In this document: piece after piece, positions 15,225 to 27,016 of the stretch
How positions within the stretch are numbered: position 1 is the stretch's first letter
How the letters are laid out: every line of letters starts with the position of its first letter
Assembly: GCF_032362555.1 (NCBI RefSeq)
Contig: NC_083520.1
Location: 5,704,001-5,768,000 of the forward strand
Reading direction: 5' to 3'
DNA: 64,000 nt
Origin: Amyelois transitella
Lineage: Eukaryota; Arthropoda; Insecta; Lepidoptera; Pyralidae
Notes under the pieces: generated by a model
What the model was told of the DNA's origin: nothing
Database searches by the model: none
What the model saw: the letters and a program-made list of their open reading frames with translations, nothing else
Position numbers and translations under genes: made by a program

Positions 15225-18200
15225 ATGGCTGGTAAATTTGGTGGGTATGATGACGACGATGACGTGTTGGCACCCAAAGAGCCCCAGGTTACGTCCCAAG
15301 ACCCGGCGGAAAGAAAAGCAGCGAGGGCGCTAAGGATCAAAAAGAGGCAGGAAGCGTTGAAAAAGTAAGTATCATATTTTATTAAAGCGCGGAGCTTTCT
15401 CGCGCGTCCCGAGTTGATGAATTCCGAGCCTGCAGGAGTTAAGGATAATCAGCTCTTAGCGCGTCAGTGGTCGAATCGGTAAGGTGGGCACCTTACCGAT
15501 GGTGGGCTTAAAATGCGTGTGGCGCAAAAAGGGCACAGGTTCGAATGTACACTCACCTCGGCCATGTACCAATGACTATTCACGAAGTTATGTACTTACA
15601 TTAGTCTGATAACTAACCGATGTTCTTACGGCGAGGGAAAACATCGTGAGGTAACCAGTACATTCAGGACACTGGATGTGTATCCATATGATCCAAAACG
15701 GGTAAGGTTTATCTGAAGAGGTTACGGAGGTCAGACGGGAATCGCTTCTTGTAAAAACCTGACTCACCCAATTCAGGATATCCGGGCTACTCTCCAGAAT
15801 GGTGAGAATGCAACCGGGTCTAAAGCCATGAAAAATAAATATAAATCATATAACCGAAATTCTTCATGCAAAAATTCAAAACAAGGCCCAGCTATGTGGG
15901 TTCGAATGTTAATCAATCAGTTTCTTTTATTTATATTGCTAGCAGAAATGACACAATTTTAGTTGGATCCATATCAGTTTGTTCACGAGAAAAACAGGGT
16001 TTCAGTAGGTATATACATTATTTTGACGGCAGAAAAGAATTTACTCATATTCATAAAAACGAAAACCTTAATGTGGTCCAGTTCCTCTGCAGTTGACTAG
16101 GTGTTGTTAACGAATTCATGAACTGCTCGCCTCTGGCGTTTGTCCCCGTTGCATAGGTCTGTAACTCACTGGGTCCTCTTATGACCACAATCGTGCAAAG
16201 TTATTACACGAAAAGATTTTCAATAATATCTGTGAGCCTATTCAAGGTCAGGTTCCCTTATTGACTGTAGATAACCTAATCCAGCTTTGGCATTTATGGA
16301 TAGATAAAAAGAGAGATCATCTCCGGTAAAGAGAAGTGGAAGTGGTCTATATCTATCTATCTATAGGTAGTAATTTAATCACAATTCAGAGCAGAACAAC
16401 AGACCGAAGAAACTGCTGCAGAAGAAGAGCCTGGCCTCATAGAACAGGCGACGGCTACAGCTGCGGAGGAGCTTCAGCGGCTGGCGCTTGATGGCGCTGC
16501 GAAGGTCACCAATGTCAAGGTCACCACGGATGAGCGGGAGGTCATCCGACGAGGGCTGTTCTCCGATAATATGCAAAGTAAACATTATGAAAGTTAATAA
16601 AGATATAAATAATTATTTTGCCCGCTTTTCCCGCAGGTCCTGGTTAAATCGTTGATATCTGACAATTTCTTACACAAAATGTCATTTAAATCGGTCTAGT
16701 GGATGAGCCGTGAAAGATTAAGAGACAGGCAGTCAGACTGACTTTTGTATATAGGTACCTACAATAATAATTAATATCAAAATGGCGTTATTGAATACAT
16801 GTCTTTGGTTCAATACACACACATAAGCGAACCCACCGAAATTCCTTAAAAGTCGGAATGTTCCACTAAAATCTTCTAAGGGCGCATATTCTACTGAGAA
16901 TATTCAGGTATTCCACTCCGTCCCCAACAGTGGGGCGGCAAGGTGAGGCAATGTTCAACAACTTTTGTAATTAATATGTAAAAAGTAACCCTTGATTAAA
17001 TATATGATATCATAGGTATAATAAATTGGCGACTAGGTAAAGTTCTCTCATACAGTCATAAGTCACACGTATTTTCCTTAACGTTAAAAAGTAGGTATAT
17101 GCTTCAGCATTATAAAAAGCACAGATGACTATTCATATACTCTCTTTACCATTCATTAATTTTAAAATATGCAGATAACTTTAAAAAAATCGAGGAAGAA
17201 GCAGCAGAAGCTCAGTTACACTATGAAGCTATCACCGAACACTGGGAGGTCATGTTAAAAGTCAAAGACCCGCTAGAAATCGATTCCGAAATCAAGGCGC
17301 AGAAGGAAAAGTGTGATAAGCTATTGGCACAGAAGAACCAGTTGATCGAGGAGATAAAAAACGAACTGAAAATGATGGATCAGGCCTACTATGACGACTT
17401 GGAGAAACAAGTGAGTTGCTAGACCTATCTTCACCCGCGTATTATATGATTTAGCTGACCCTTTAACACATAGGTAGACAGTTAGATTACCATATAAACC
17501 TCGCGTACGCTTGACGTCGCTGGATAACTGACATCTGAGCAAAAAAAAACAAAGCCTATACCTATTAATTGTGAAGCGGTTTCGAAATTTAGTTCCTATG
17601 AGCATGCAAAGGCGAGAAAGAAAGAGATCGCATTCTTTGCCACCACTCCCAAATGAACATCATTATCTCTGCATTGTGCTTCCCTATAAACCAGAAATGT
17701 ACATTCAGTACACTCAACTTTTAAAATGAACATATCTAGTAGATAACTAATACGATTTTGCTTGTAGGATAAGGACATCAAAGAGCTATCAGAAAGGATA
17801 GAAAAACAAGTGACGATAATGCAAAGGGCATACGAGAGGCAGCTGAGTCTGATTGAGCACGCGATCAACATGGAGCGCGACGCCATGGTGGAGCACAACA
17901 ACAAGAGGTGGGAGGCGCTGTACAAGCAGCGCGACAGGGAAGAGGTCGCGCACATGGAATATAAATTTGAACAAGTAAGTTTTTTACATGTACCCATTCT
18001 ATTTGATAAAGCTGGTTTTATTTATGTAACAAATTAGCCTTTGTAACTGAGAACTTATATATTTTATACCCATATTCAAATTACCTAAATTAGGTACATT
18101 TATTTACTAATTTGAGTAGGTATAGGCTATATTATGTGGCATAAGTACCTACATCTCGCTTCTGTATTATTAAATTGATGATCGCTGATGTGTGATATTA

Positions 18201-21200
18201 CCTAATTAAATCTTGATATTTTTAGTTGGAAGAACATAAAGAAGAAGTGGCAGCCATCATGTGGGACCACCACGAAAAGTATCGTCAGGCAAAAATAGAA
18301 CTAGAGACCTTGACTCAAGAGTTGCAGAAGGAGCTGGAGAAACTGAAGGCCACGTGCATCATCAACACTGAGAAAATTGGTTACAATTATCAGGTGCATA
18401 TTCTGTCTAAATTCCTTTGAAAACTTCAACTCAATTTGCTGTGAAAAAATTTTCGTCAAGGATTTGATTCATGAAAATGTCTTATGAATATCTAATCCCG
18501 GAACCTTTGCGTTTTATTGTTATGGGTGGGCCATAGGAAAAGAGGAAACTCTTCTAAACAATTATATGCCAAAACGATACAAGCGTAAATTAATATGTTT
18601 AATTTAGGTCTTGAAAAAACGCGAAGAGGAGAACGTCTTTGTGAGGTCACAACAGAAGCGGAAACTGAACAAGATGTCCGACGTGGCGAACACGTTGCGC
18701 TCGAAAATCCGCAAAGCCGCAGAGGACGGGGCACAGGAGGAAATACGAGCGGACGCCGAGATCACGAAGTTGATGCAGACCATGGACGATTTGGAGAAGA
18801 AATCTGAGCATTTCTCGCACGTGAACAACTACAAGTTTAGCCAGGTGCCAGCTTTTATTTAACCGCGAAGATAAGAACAAAGATCATTATTTGCTATAAG
18901 TTTGTTTACCAATTAACTAAATGTTACGAGTTAGGAACCAATTGTTATACCAATGTTATATTAGTCTCACGGTGTATTTTTTAATAACTTAATTTTCAAT
19001 TGACTTATAAAAGGTTTTTTTTAACTTGAATCACTTCAAGATCCGATGTAACATCCAACGAAACTCCTTACATTTTATTAAATTAAACTATGTATACGGA
19101 TATTTGAATCTGGTAATCATAGTCTTATTAAATGGACCAATAAAAATATCAAATTATGCCAAAAAAGTTTATGAGATATAATTCTCTTGCACTTTTTTTG
19201 ATAAATTTTCATCTTTTTCGTATATTTTCCGTGTTCTCAGTATTTCGGTGTTATAATTCAGTATTTGTAATTCAGGTGTGGCGGATGTCGGCCGCGAAAT
19301 GCGCTCAGATGAGCAAGGAGCTGCGGCAGGCGGAAGTGGCGCTCCACGCGCACATCCTGTCCGAGCCGCCCCCGCCACCGCCGCCACCACCACCGAAAAG
19401 TCCTCTTACCAAATATGGTAAAAAAAATTACGTTTTCAATACAAATATTTTTAGTCCACCTAAATGTCATCTGGCTGATCAACGCGATAAAGTCGCAATT
19501 TATAAAAAATACCTTGGTTAGTAGACAAATCTAATAGTCTCAAAAACTGATAAACCCCATTTCAGCTGATGGTATTAAGATTCAGAGATGCGTGACAGGT
19601 TGCTAGCCTAATTTATATCTACTTTAATACATACATAAAGTCACGTCTATATCTATTCATTGCGGGGTAGACAGAACCAATAGTCTTGAAAAGACTAAAG
19701 GGCCACGTTCAGTAATATTATATCTTATTTTTGATAGTATATCTACTTATTATCGAAAAATAAGTTTCTGACCTTGTAACCAAGGGATAAATATTTGTTT
19801 CTATTTTTTGCAGAACATGAAATGAGTCAGTCGGCCAAGACTGTGGCCAAAATTGAAGATTCTACAGATGATGAAAACAAAGAAGCAAAAGATAAATTGG
19901 TACTTCTCAAAAATATTATTAATTGGTTTTCAGATATAAATAGTAGTGACCAGTATAAATTACCGTATAAGTAGCCTTCTAAACGTTATTGGTGGGTTTT
20001 ATTTTACCATAGGATTTATTTAATGTCTTCCAGATTCGGCACATACTTCAGCTGGTAGCGGACAACACAGGATTCTTGGTAGAAGATCGACTGCTGAAAC
20101 TTATAGAGAAATACCAGTTAACATCGCGAAATCTTTGTACATTAGATTCTATCTTCATGGTGAGTTAAAGCTAAGCTAATTATTGACAGAAAAACAGCGT
20201 CAGTATAAAGTAAATTTTTTATCAGCGTATGAATTTCGTATGAATTTGTCACTGAATCTTGAATCACCCACGGCGGCAGAATATTGAGTTAAAAATGCAT
20301 AAAAAGGTATCTATTGAAAGATTTAGTTTCTATATAAATATTGTTTCTTTATGTTTTACTACATATAGTAGACGTACTATCTTATTGACTCACAACTGCA
20401 CTCAAATGTGTCCCAAACAAAATGAACGGACTGACGAACATTTTGTTTAATGTTGCTGATAATGAAATTGTTTAATTTTGATCTCATCTGTGACTGTGAG
20501 TATAGTTCGATCAAGTGTATAATTTCAAATAATAATAAAAGGCAAGAATAAAACTTCGCTCGCAACTGACCGCGGCTTGTTCGTGTCTAGGCTTTAGAAA
20601 TACAAGCGGAAGAAGACGTGGAACTGTTGTGCAAGACGTTTCTGAACTACGCGTTTTGTCCCATGTGCATAGGCATGGAGCAGTCTTCAGACATGATCGA
20701 AGGGTCGATTGTATCGCAAGAAGATAGCCGCCACCCGACTGTCGCGTCCAAAGGAAGACGTAAGATTGTTTTTTTCATACTAAAGTATGAATATTTCCTT
20801 TCGGCCGCCATGGCAACTAAACTTCGCAACCAGTTGAGAAAAAGACATTTTCATTCTTTGTCGGCAACCAGTTATGAATAAAGATTTTTTTTTCTTTATA
20901 AGCAACTAGTTGCCAACAAGGAATTTCTCAAAAACACTAGTTGCAGTATAAGAATTTAATTTCTTCTTACGCAACAATGTAGTAATGTCCTCATCGAATA
21001 CAAACACTGATCAATAAGTACATAGATTTCGTACTAGCTGTAGCCCGTGACTTCGTGAACGCTCAAACCACTACCTACACCACGGAGGCGGTTATTGTCC
21101 CTGTTATATTAAAACAAATATATTTTAATAGTGTTCATTTATTTATATTAACTGAGTGACTTAAACCGCTAAAACGAAATTGCAAAAGGGCTAATAATCT

Positions 21201-24200
21201 CCAAACAGTGACCAACAGATATCTTTTTTTCTACTAATTCACTCAACGCCTGGTCAATCTCCTCGTCAATTGCCTTATACTCTTTATTCTTTTTACTTTT
21301 AATATTTAAATCATAAGATTTATATTCTGTTGACAGAATATCCAATAATTGTGGCAACGTTGGATATTTTCTTCCAATATATCTATTAATTTTCGCATGC
21401 CATCCTTCAAGGCTATTATTAGTTCTTATATTTTCGTTACCACAAGAGCAAGACATCATCATTTCATTTTTCTTTATCCATTGTTTATTAAAGTATTTAT
21501 TAAATTTTTGCAACCCGTCAGATGGATTTCTAGGGTTTTTGCTCATAACATATTCATATCCTTTTTCTATGTATTGAACAGGAAGACGAGCTAAACCAAC
21601 GCACCGTGCAACATGCCTCTTTTCGGTTCTTAATTTGACATTTAAAGCTTTTGCTTTTTTCCATAAGCAACGATTAAAATGAAAGTAGCAGCCTTTGAAT
21701 ATAATTTTTGGAAATACTTTTTTAATTGCATTTATTGCTGCCACTTCGAAATCAAGGGTTATTTTTTGGGGGTTCCAACCGATGCTTGTCTTGATTAGGC
21801 TGAACAAAACTTTGTATGTTTCTGTTTTTTTATCCGGCAGCAGAGCAAAAATTAAAGGAGCTACTGAATTGTTATTCTTATTGTATCCATGTATTGAATA
21901 TAGTTGATAAAATCCTTTCGGACAACACTTAAAAGTGCCGTCAGCGTAAAAATGATGATACTTATTCATCTCCTTTCTGTTTTCATTAGAACAGAACACG
22001 ATGATTCGTTTATCGTCATCCACGTAGTCAGCAACACAAAAATTTTTATATTTAGTGGGTACAATAAAATCATGACAATTATTAAAACGTGACTTTGCAA
22101 CGCCCAAAACTTTGTTTCTTTCATTATATAATCCCGTCTTTATGTTATTAAACTGTGGTATTTTATTTATAAATTGAAAACCGTCGTTTTTGAGTCCTTT
22201 GACAACATCCTCATACTGTTTTTGAATCGATATAAAATTACAACTGCTCCTTTGCTTCAAGTCGTCCATCTTTTTCAAAATTAAATTTTTTCCAATATCA
22301 GCTTCACAGTCTGCGTCATGTTCCTTTGTTATTTTAATTATTTCATTTCGTGCATTTATGGTTAAATTACCTCTGCATCCATTTTTAACATAGCATTTAT
22401 AAAATGAGTCTCCATTTTTATATATTTTTTTACGATGATAACGGCGTCCTTCATGTAATATTGATACACCTCCTCTTCTTGTAGTTATATATTCTACTGT
22501 AGAGGAATTTGGATATATGTTTGAAGTAGACATCACAATGAAATAAAATTCGTTTTTTTTCAAGCGAGGCTAGTTCGCGACAAAATATGTGTACTGACTT
22601 GACAGGGAAAATTAATGACATATTATTTAATTGACATATATCAATTAAAAGGAAAAATAATCCTGGCCAGTAATTCTAGAAATAGGATTTAATATAAGTA
22701 CGGATTGACCGCAAAGATTGTCAACCCATTACTTCCCATTATTTTTGACGCAACTTGTTGTCAAGAAAGAATTTTAAATCATTTTTCACAACTGGTTGAG
22801 AAACTCAGTTGCCATGGTCGATAAAAATTTTCTTGGTTGGCAACTAGTTGCTTACAAAGAAAAAAAAATCCTTATTCGTAACTAGTTGCCGATAAGGAAT
22901 TGAAATGTCTTTTTCTCAACCGGTTGCGAAGTTTGGTTGCCATGACGGCCGAAAGGGAATATTTACTGAACAAGAATCACGTCACTTCTATTTTAAAACA
23001 ATTTTAATAGATATAAAATGATTTCGTATTGATCTGGAGAAAACAAAAAAACAGTCTATGCTAGTTTCTTCTATCTCAGAGCTGACGCAAACACATTATT
23101 TAAAAATCAGCTTTGTAATGAAAGATTGAATAATAATGTTTTTAATTACTTTGATAACCCGACGTTCACAGCGTCAATCAAGCCTCGTGTCAGCTTAGCA
23201 AGAAGTATGTCTGCTAGCACACAGCGATCTACACATGTGGGTTTCAAGTAAGAACTTATTTCTTTATTATTGTTAGATTTCCGATTGCTAATAGGTACTA
23301 GAGAAACACCAAGTGCTAGGACCAAAGGATATATTTTACATATTTCTGTGCTAATGGCAACTTCTATCAGGAACTGGATGTGAAACCATGATCCAATATA
23401 GGTACATTTATGTTTGTTTGGCAGGGCTCATGAATTATCTGCCGAAGATCAAATGCTAGTAGCAGAAGTTGATGAAATAATTCAGAAATTTGACGACAAA
23501 CAAGGTGAGCTCTACAGTAGTATGCAAAAAATAATAATTTTAATAAATAATAATAAAATACTCGATTTTTCTCTTAGTTAGTCGTAGGTACACTAGTAGT
23601 TTTTCTTACTAACTGCGACTTTGTATTTGCCTTCTCCATGGCCCTCTCCTCACGACATCATCTACGAAAATAGCCAAAATGACACCGAGTCTTCACGCAC
23701 CTACCTACCTCCATAACAAATTATTAGCAAATTTCACAAAAAAAAAATCAGCAACTGCCTTTTAGTTGTCAATTTAACAGACTGTCTCATTTACATTACA
23801 TTTACATACATAAAATCACACCTTTTTCCCGGAGTGGTAGGTAGAAACCATATCTTTTCATTTTCCACGAGCCCTGCATACTTCTTTCGCTTCATACACA
23901 TTATGTCTCATTTACCTACTTACATATATATATTTTTTTTAAATTTAATGTTTCAATAGCAATTACCTTCTTTTGGACAAATGCATTAAACTCTGAAAGT
24001 TCTGAAAGTTAATATTTTCCTCCCAGCCCCGTCCATCTTGCCGGGGACGATGTCAGAATCGGCGAGCGCCGCGCCGGGGCGTCGCGGCGCGCGAGGCGTC
24101 ACAGTCTCGTCGCAACCGGAGTATAAAGCCGCTGCCAAAGCGACCAATCCTTTTCTGTGCTCTTGTGAGTACCTTATAATATTATTTCTTGCCTCTAAAG

Positions 24201-25260
24201 AACTCAAACGTTCGCATTGCTAAAAGGCAAAGTCCAAAGCAGAGGTTTGGGAGAAATAGAGGGATGTCTGGGAGAAAAGATGGAAAGGGTTTAGCTCAGC
24301 ACATAGAAAAGTGGTGAAATCAACATAGTACAAAAGATACGTACGTAAAATCCGACAGGATCACTATAACAAAAATTTGGTTGCACCAAAAAGAAAGCAG
24401 AATCAATAATATATTAAGTTAAATACATGTATTTCAGTGGGCCACAATCTAGAAATTGAACCAATGCAAGTACTGACGGCTTTGGGCGAATTCATCGATG
24501 TGTTCGTACCTCCAGAAAAGAAGAAACTCTTTGATATATTGTAAGTGTGGCTCCATGTTTCATGTATCAAATAAGAACAAATGTGATTAGAAACTACATT
24601 ATCTAAATGTTGAAAGTTGCATAATATTTGTGTAGGGATAGCGTCAAACCACCAAACTTCAATTCGCCATCACGTGCGTTGACTACTGAAGAAATTGAGC
24701 AATACTGGAGCCAGTGGAAGAACGCATTCCCTCCGGAGAAAGACCGCTTTTGGGACGGCCTGCTGGGCGGACTCAACAACTATTTAGCGGTTTTACAAGG
24801 TGATTTTAATTTGACGATAATTATTACTTGTTCAATTTTTTTAAATAGTACCTAACTTAAGGTAATGTTATAGAGTGACTTTTTTTTGTGCGTATGGAAG
24901 CTGTGTGGATGTCGTAAGAGGCGACTAATTAAATAATAGCTAAATAAAAGATCAATAAACCAGTCAAAGGATATCGATATCTACCGATAACATTTTGGAA
25001 TATAATTACGTGTAGGTAATGGTAAATAAAAATAATAGACATATCTTCTTACATAAGTATTGTAAACAGAACGCGAACGTCTACACGACGAGGTGTCGGT
25101 GCTGCGGCGTCGCAACGCGGCGTTACGCCGGGTGGTGCGCGGCGCGCTGCCCGAGCTGCCGCGCGCGCCGCCGCGGTACGCGCGCGCCGCGCCCGCCGCC
25201 TTCACCGCGCCCTGCGTCGACAACGCGCCGGAACCCTTCGCGAGACTACCGCCTATATAA
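15225..25260 (+). CDS. Drc1: Dynein regulatory complex subunit 1 (DRC1/CCDC164)
   Basis: Sixteen exons: 15225-15364, 16390-16577, 17175-17410, 17768-17974, 18226-18393, 18608-18844, 19276-19417, 19814-19899, 20034-20159, 20591-20759, 23172-23247, 23425-23504, 24027-24164, 24438-24540, 24636-24799 and 25070-25260. All keep phase and give 816 residues (human about 740). After an acidic start (FGGYDDDDDV) come long coiled coils: the KQVTIMQRAYERQLSLIEHA block, the WDHHEKYRQAK block and the QQKRKLNKMSDVANTLRSK block, all typical of DRC1. A proline run follows in exon 7. The C-terminus has the DRC1 tail: RFWDGLLGGLNNYLAVLQER, then a coiled coil. DRC1 is a core linker of the nexin-dynein regulatory complex, holding outer doublets together in motile axonemes; in an insect this means mainly sperm flagella. 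Intron 10 contains a MULE transposon and intron 1 a SINE-like repeat. The last exon is strikingly GC-rich. Confidence 0.93.
15452..15830 (+). mobile_element. SINE-like repeat in DRC1 intron 1
   Basis: The head reads gcgtcagtggtcgaatcggt and, about 75 bases on, ggttcgaatgtac, a decayed B box. The body has acatcgtgaggtaaccagta, cattcaggacactggatgtg and gaggtcagacgggaatcgct, and the end has gcaaccgggtctaaagcca. These words recur widely in lepidopteran genomes as I remember them. No second copy lies in this window. Confidence 0.5.
19632..19715 (-). repeat. Dispersed repeat, family A (fragment, DRC1 intron 7)
   Basis: Short piece: aaagtcacgtctatatctat, gcggggtagacagaaccaat, agtcttgaaaagactaaagg. 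Confidence 0.55.
21034..21115 (-). mobile_element. Helitron 3'-end fragment nested in the MULE
   Basis: Begins actagctgtagcccgtgact, a diverged match to the CTAG-ending hairpin terminus of the Helitron at 1487, and fades out after about 80 bases. No matching 5' TC end is seen, so this is a fragment. Confidence 0.5.
21169..22533 (-). CDS. MULE transposase with N-terminal FLYWCH zinc finger
   Basis: Open frame of 454 residues from the ATG at 22533. About residues 15-76 form a FLYWCH-type finger (GRRYHRKK, FYKCYVKNGCRG, EHDADC), a DNA-binding module usual in animal MULEs. The MULE transposase core follows. Its acidic catalytic triad can be placed at D198 (FYADGTFKCC), D261 (ITLDFEVAA) and E376 (NNSLEGWH), and the C-x2-H motif of the family at 282-285 (GCYFHF). 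The enzyme cuts and joins the element ends. No stop or frameshift interrupts the frame, and all signature residues are present, so it may still be competent or have died recently. It would be transcribed antisense to the host gene. Confidence 0.9.
   Translation of the reverse strand: MSTSNIYPNSSTVEYITTRRGGVSILHEGRRYHRKKIYKNGDSFYKCYVKNGCRGNLTINARNEIIKITKEHDADCEADIGKNLILKKMDDLKQRSSCNFISIQKQYEDVVKGLKNDGFQFINKIPQFNNIKTGLYNERNKVLGVAKSRFNNCHDFIVPTKYKNFCVADYVDDDKRIIVFCSNENRKEMNKYHHFYADGTFKCCPKGFYQLYSIHGYNKNNNSVAPLIFALLPDKKTETYKVLFSLIKTSIGWNPQKITLDFEVAAINAIKKVFPKIIFKGCYFHFNRCLWKKAKALNVKLRTEKRHVARCVGLARLPVQYIEKGYEYVMSKNPRNPSDGLQKFNKYFNKQWIKKNEMMMSCSCGNENIRTNNSLEGWHAKINRYIGRKYPTLPQLLDILSTEYKSYDLNIKSKKNKEYKAIDEEIDQALSELVEKKISVGHCLEIISPFAISF
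23803..23905 (+). repeat. Dispersed repeat, family B (DRC1 intron 12)
   Basis: Words: aaaatcacacctttttcccg, gagtggtaggtagaaacc, ttccacgagccctgcatact, tctttcgcttcatacacatt. Similar pieces lie at 4470, 25310 and 28308. Unclassified, non-coding. Confidence 0.5.
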
Positions 25261-25309
25261 TATACTTCGATGAAACCACCAAAGTTTTTTGTAAGAGGCA
25301 ACTTGGCTT

Positions 25310-25390
25310 TTACATAAAATCACGCCTCTTTTTAAGGGTCTGCAGAGACTTCGTCTTTCCACTTACCACGATCCTGCATATACATATATG
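25310..25390 (+). repeat. Dispersed repeat, family B (downstream of DRC1)
   Basis: Contains aaaatcacgcctctttttaa, gcagagacttcgtctttcca and cttaccacgatcctgcata. Confidence 0.5.
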
Positions 25391-25793
25391 GCTTGAGATG
25401 GTAGAAATGTACCTACTTCTATGTTTGAAACATTCTATGAATTGTTTTTTCTGGCGTTTATATATAAATATATGCTCTTCATCACCCTCACCACGAACCA
25501 GGAGGGATGATGATTATCGAAAATATGTTTGAAAGTATTGTAAAAAAATAAATTTAATTTATCAAAGTGAACGAAGTTGTATTTTGTTATTGTCTTACCT
25601 ACTGGGGTGAGGTGGCTTTCTTAGAAATCTGCCGATACCAAAGCCTGAAACATTCACGACTAAACCTGAAAAATAAACTGCACTGCTGACAACTAGTTTA
25701 TATTTTGGACGTAGTTCCATAATAAAGTTTCATTCCACATTAACAACATTTTGAGAAAATTGAGTTTAAAATTTGACATCTTATTTCATTTCA

Positions 25794-26815
25794 TCTATTA
25801 TGTATATAAAAGCGAAAAACACTCACTTAGGAATCACGAAATCTCGAAATCTACTGAGCCAATAAAGATGAAATTTGGCAGAAAGGTAGATCTTAATTAG
25901 GAGGGATCCACTAAGAAAGGATTTTTGGAAATTCTATTCCTAAGGGGGTGAAATAGGGGTTGCAAGTTTGTATAATACTTCGTTATTTTTAGTGTGGGAT
26001 AATTACTTAAAATTTGAGAATTAATTTAACGGTTAGATTAAAATAATAATCCATTAATTGGATTTTGAAAATTGCATTCCTAAGGGGGTGAAATAGGGGT
26101 TGCAAGTTTATATGAAACTTCTGCATTTTTATTGTTGGACGCATGAAATTTAAGATTAAAATTTACGGTTAGATTAAAATAATAATTCATAGATTAAATT
26201 TTGAAAATTGCATTCCTAAGGGGGTGAAATAGGGGTTGCAACTTTGTATGAAACTTCGTCATTTTTAGTTTTGGATACATTAGATTTTAAATTCACGGTT
26301 AGATTAAAATATTAATTCATTTATTGGATTTTGAAAATTGCATTCCTATAGGTGTGAACTAGGGGTTGTAAATTTGTATGAAATTTCGTCAATTTTAACG
26401 TTGGGCACATGAAATTTTAGAATTAAATTTTGGTTAGTATGAAATAATCATTAAAACATTGGATTTTGAAAACTGCATCTAAAGGGCGAAAAATAAGGGT
26501 TGGAAGTTTGTATTAAACTTCGTTTTTTGATGGGTGTCGAAGTGCGAGAAGTCTTAAATATTGGTTAGTATACGTATCAGTTGCGGAAAGCAGGATAGCA
26601 CTAAATAGGATGGGATGAGACAGGATAGAACTGGACGGTGCAGGACGGGACACAACAGGTTAGGACGGAACGGAACAGAATGAGAAAAGACGGGAGCAGC
26701 CATATAAATTTAAATCAAATATAAACTTAAAACAGGCCCGCACGATACGGGATTAAAAATGGGTGAAATTTTATGGCGTATTCTTATAATCTAAGAAGCC
26801 GCGGGCAAAAGCTAG
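25794..26815 (+). mobile_element. Helitron-like element, 1,022 bp, with internal tandem repeats
   Basis: Starts TCTATTATGTATATAAAAGC after a host A and ends gccgcgggcaaaagCTAG before a host T, with a GC-rich hairpin next to the 3' end: the Helitron pattern. The interior holds about five units of roughly 130 bp built around attcctaagggggtgaaat and aggggttgcaagtttgtat (near 25940, 26075, 26208, 26340 and 26475), then a purine-rich quasi-repeat of the ggacggga type (26590-26700). No helicase or Rep frame is present, so it is non-autonomous. Confidence 0.65.
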
Positions 26816-27016
26816 TTATCTATATAATCCTGTTTTAAACTGCTTCAGTAGGTATTAAATCTTATAGAGAATTATGATAGTTCTCATATTACATTTTTAA
26901 AATTTTTAGTTTGTATTAGATGTAAATAATAAAAGTTGTCAATGTCAAAACGTTTTAACTGTCCTCTCACAACATGTCATTGACGAAGTTAAGATTAGTG
27001 ACTAGCGTTGCTGGCT

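Larger units (their letters stand above)
20797..22956 (-). mobile_element. Mutator-like (MULE) DNA transposon, apparently complete
   Basis: A 2,160-bp element with terminal inverted repeats opening cctttcggccg at 20797 and closing with its complement at 22956. The outer 125 or so bases of the two ends are about 90% identical by eye, and weaker matching continues for perhaps 60 more. It is flanked on both sides by gaattt-type direct repeats reading gaatattt (20789-20796 and 22957-22964), a target duplication of the 8-10 bp size typical of MULEs. Each end holds several partly palindromic CAACtAGTTG words in mirrored order, plausible transposase-binding sites. One open transposase gene lies inside on the minus strand. 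A Helitron 3'-end fragment (21034-21115) sits between that gene and the left end. The element lies within intron 10 of DRC1, where splicing should remove it. Confidence 0.88.

Noticed and set aside
24981-25301. GC-rich 106-residue minus-strand frame
   Set aside because: Shadow of the last DRC1 exon, whose frame and splice phase fit much better.
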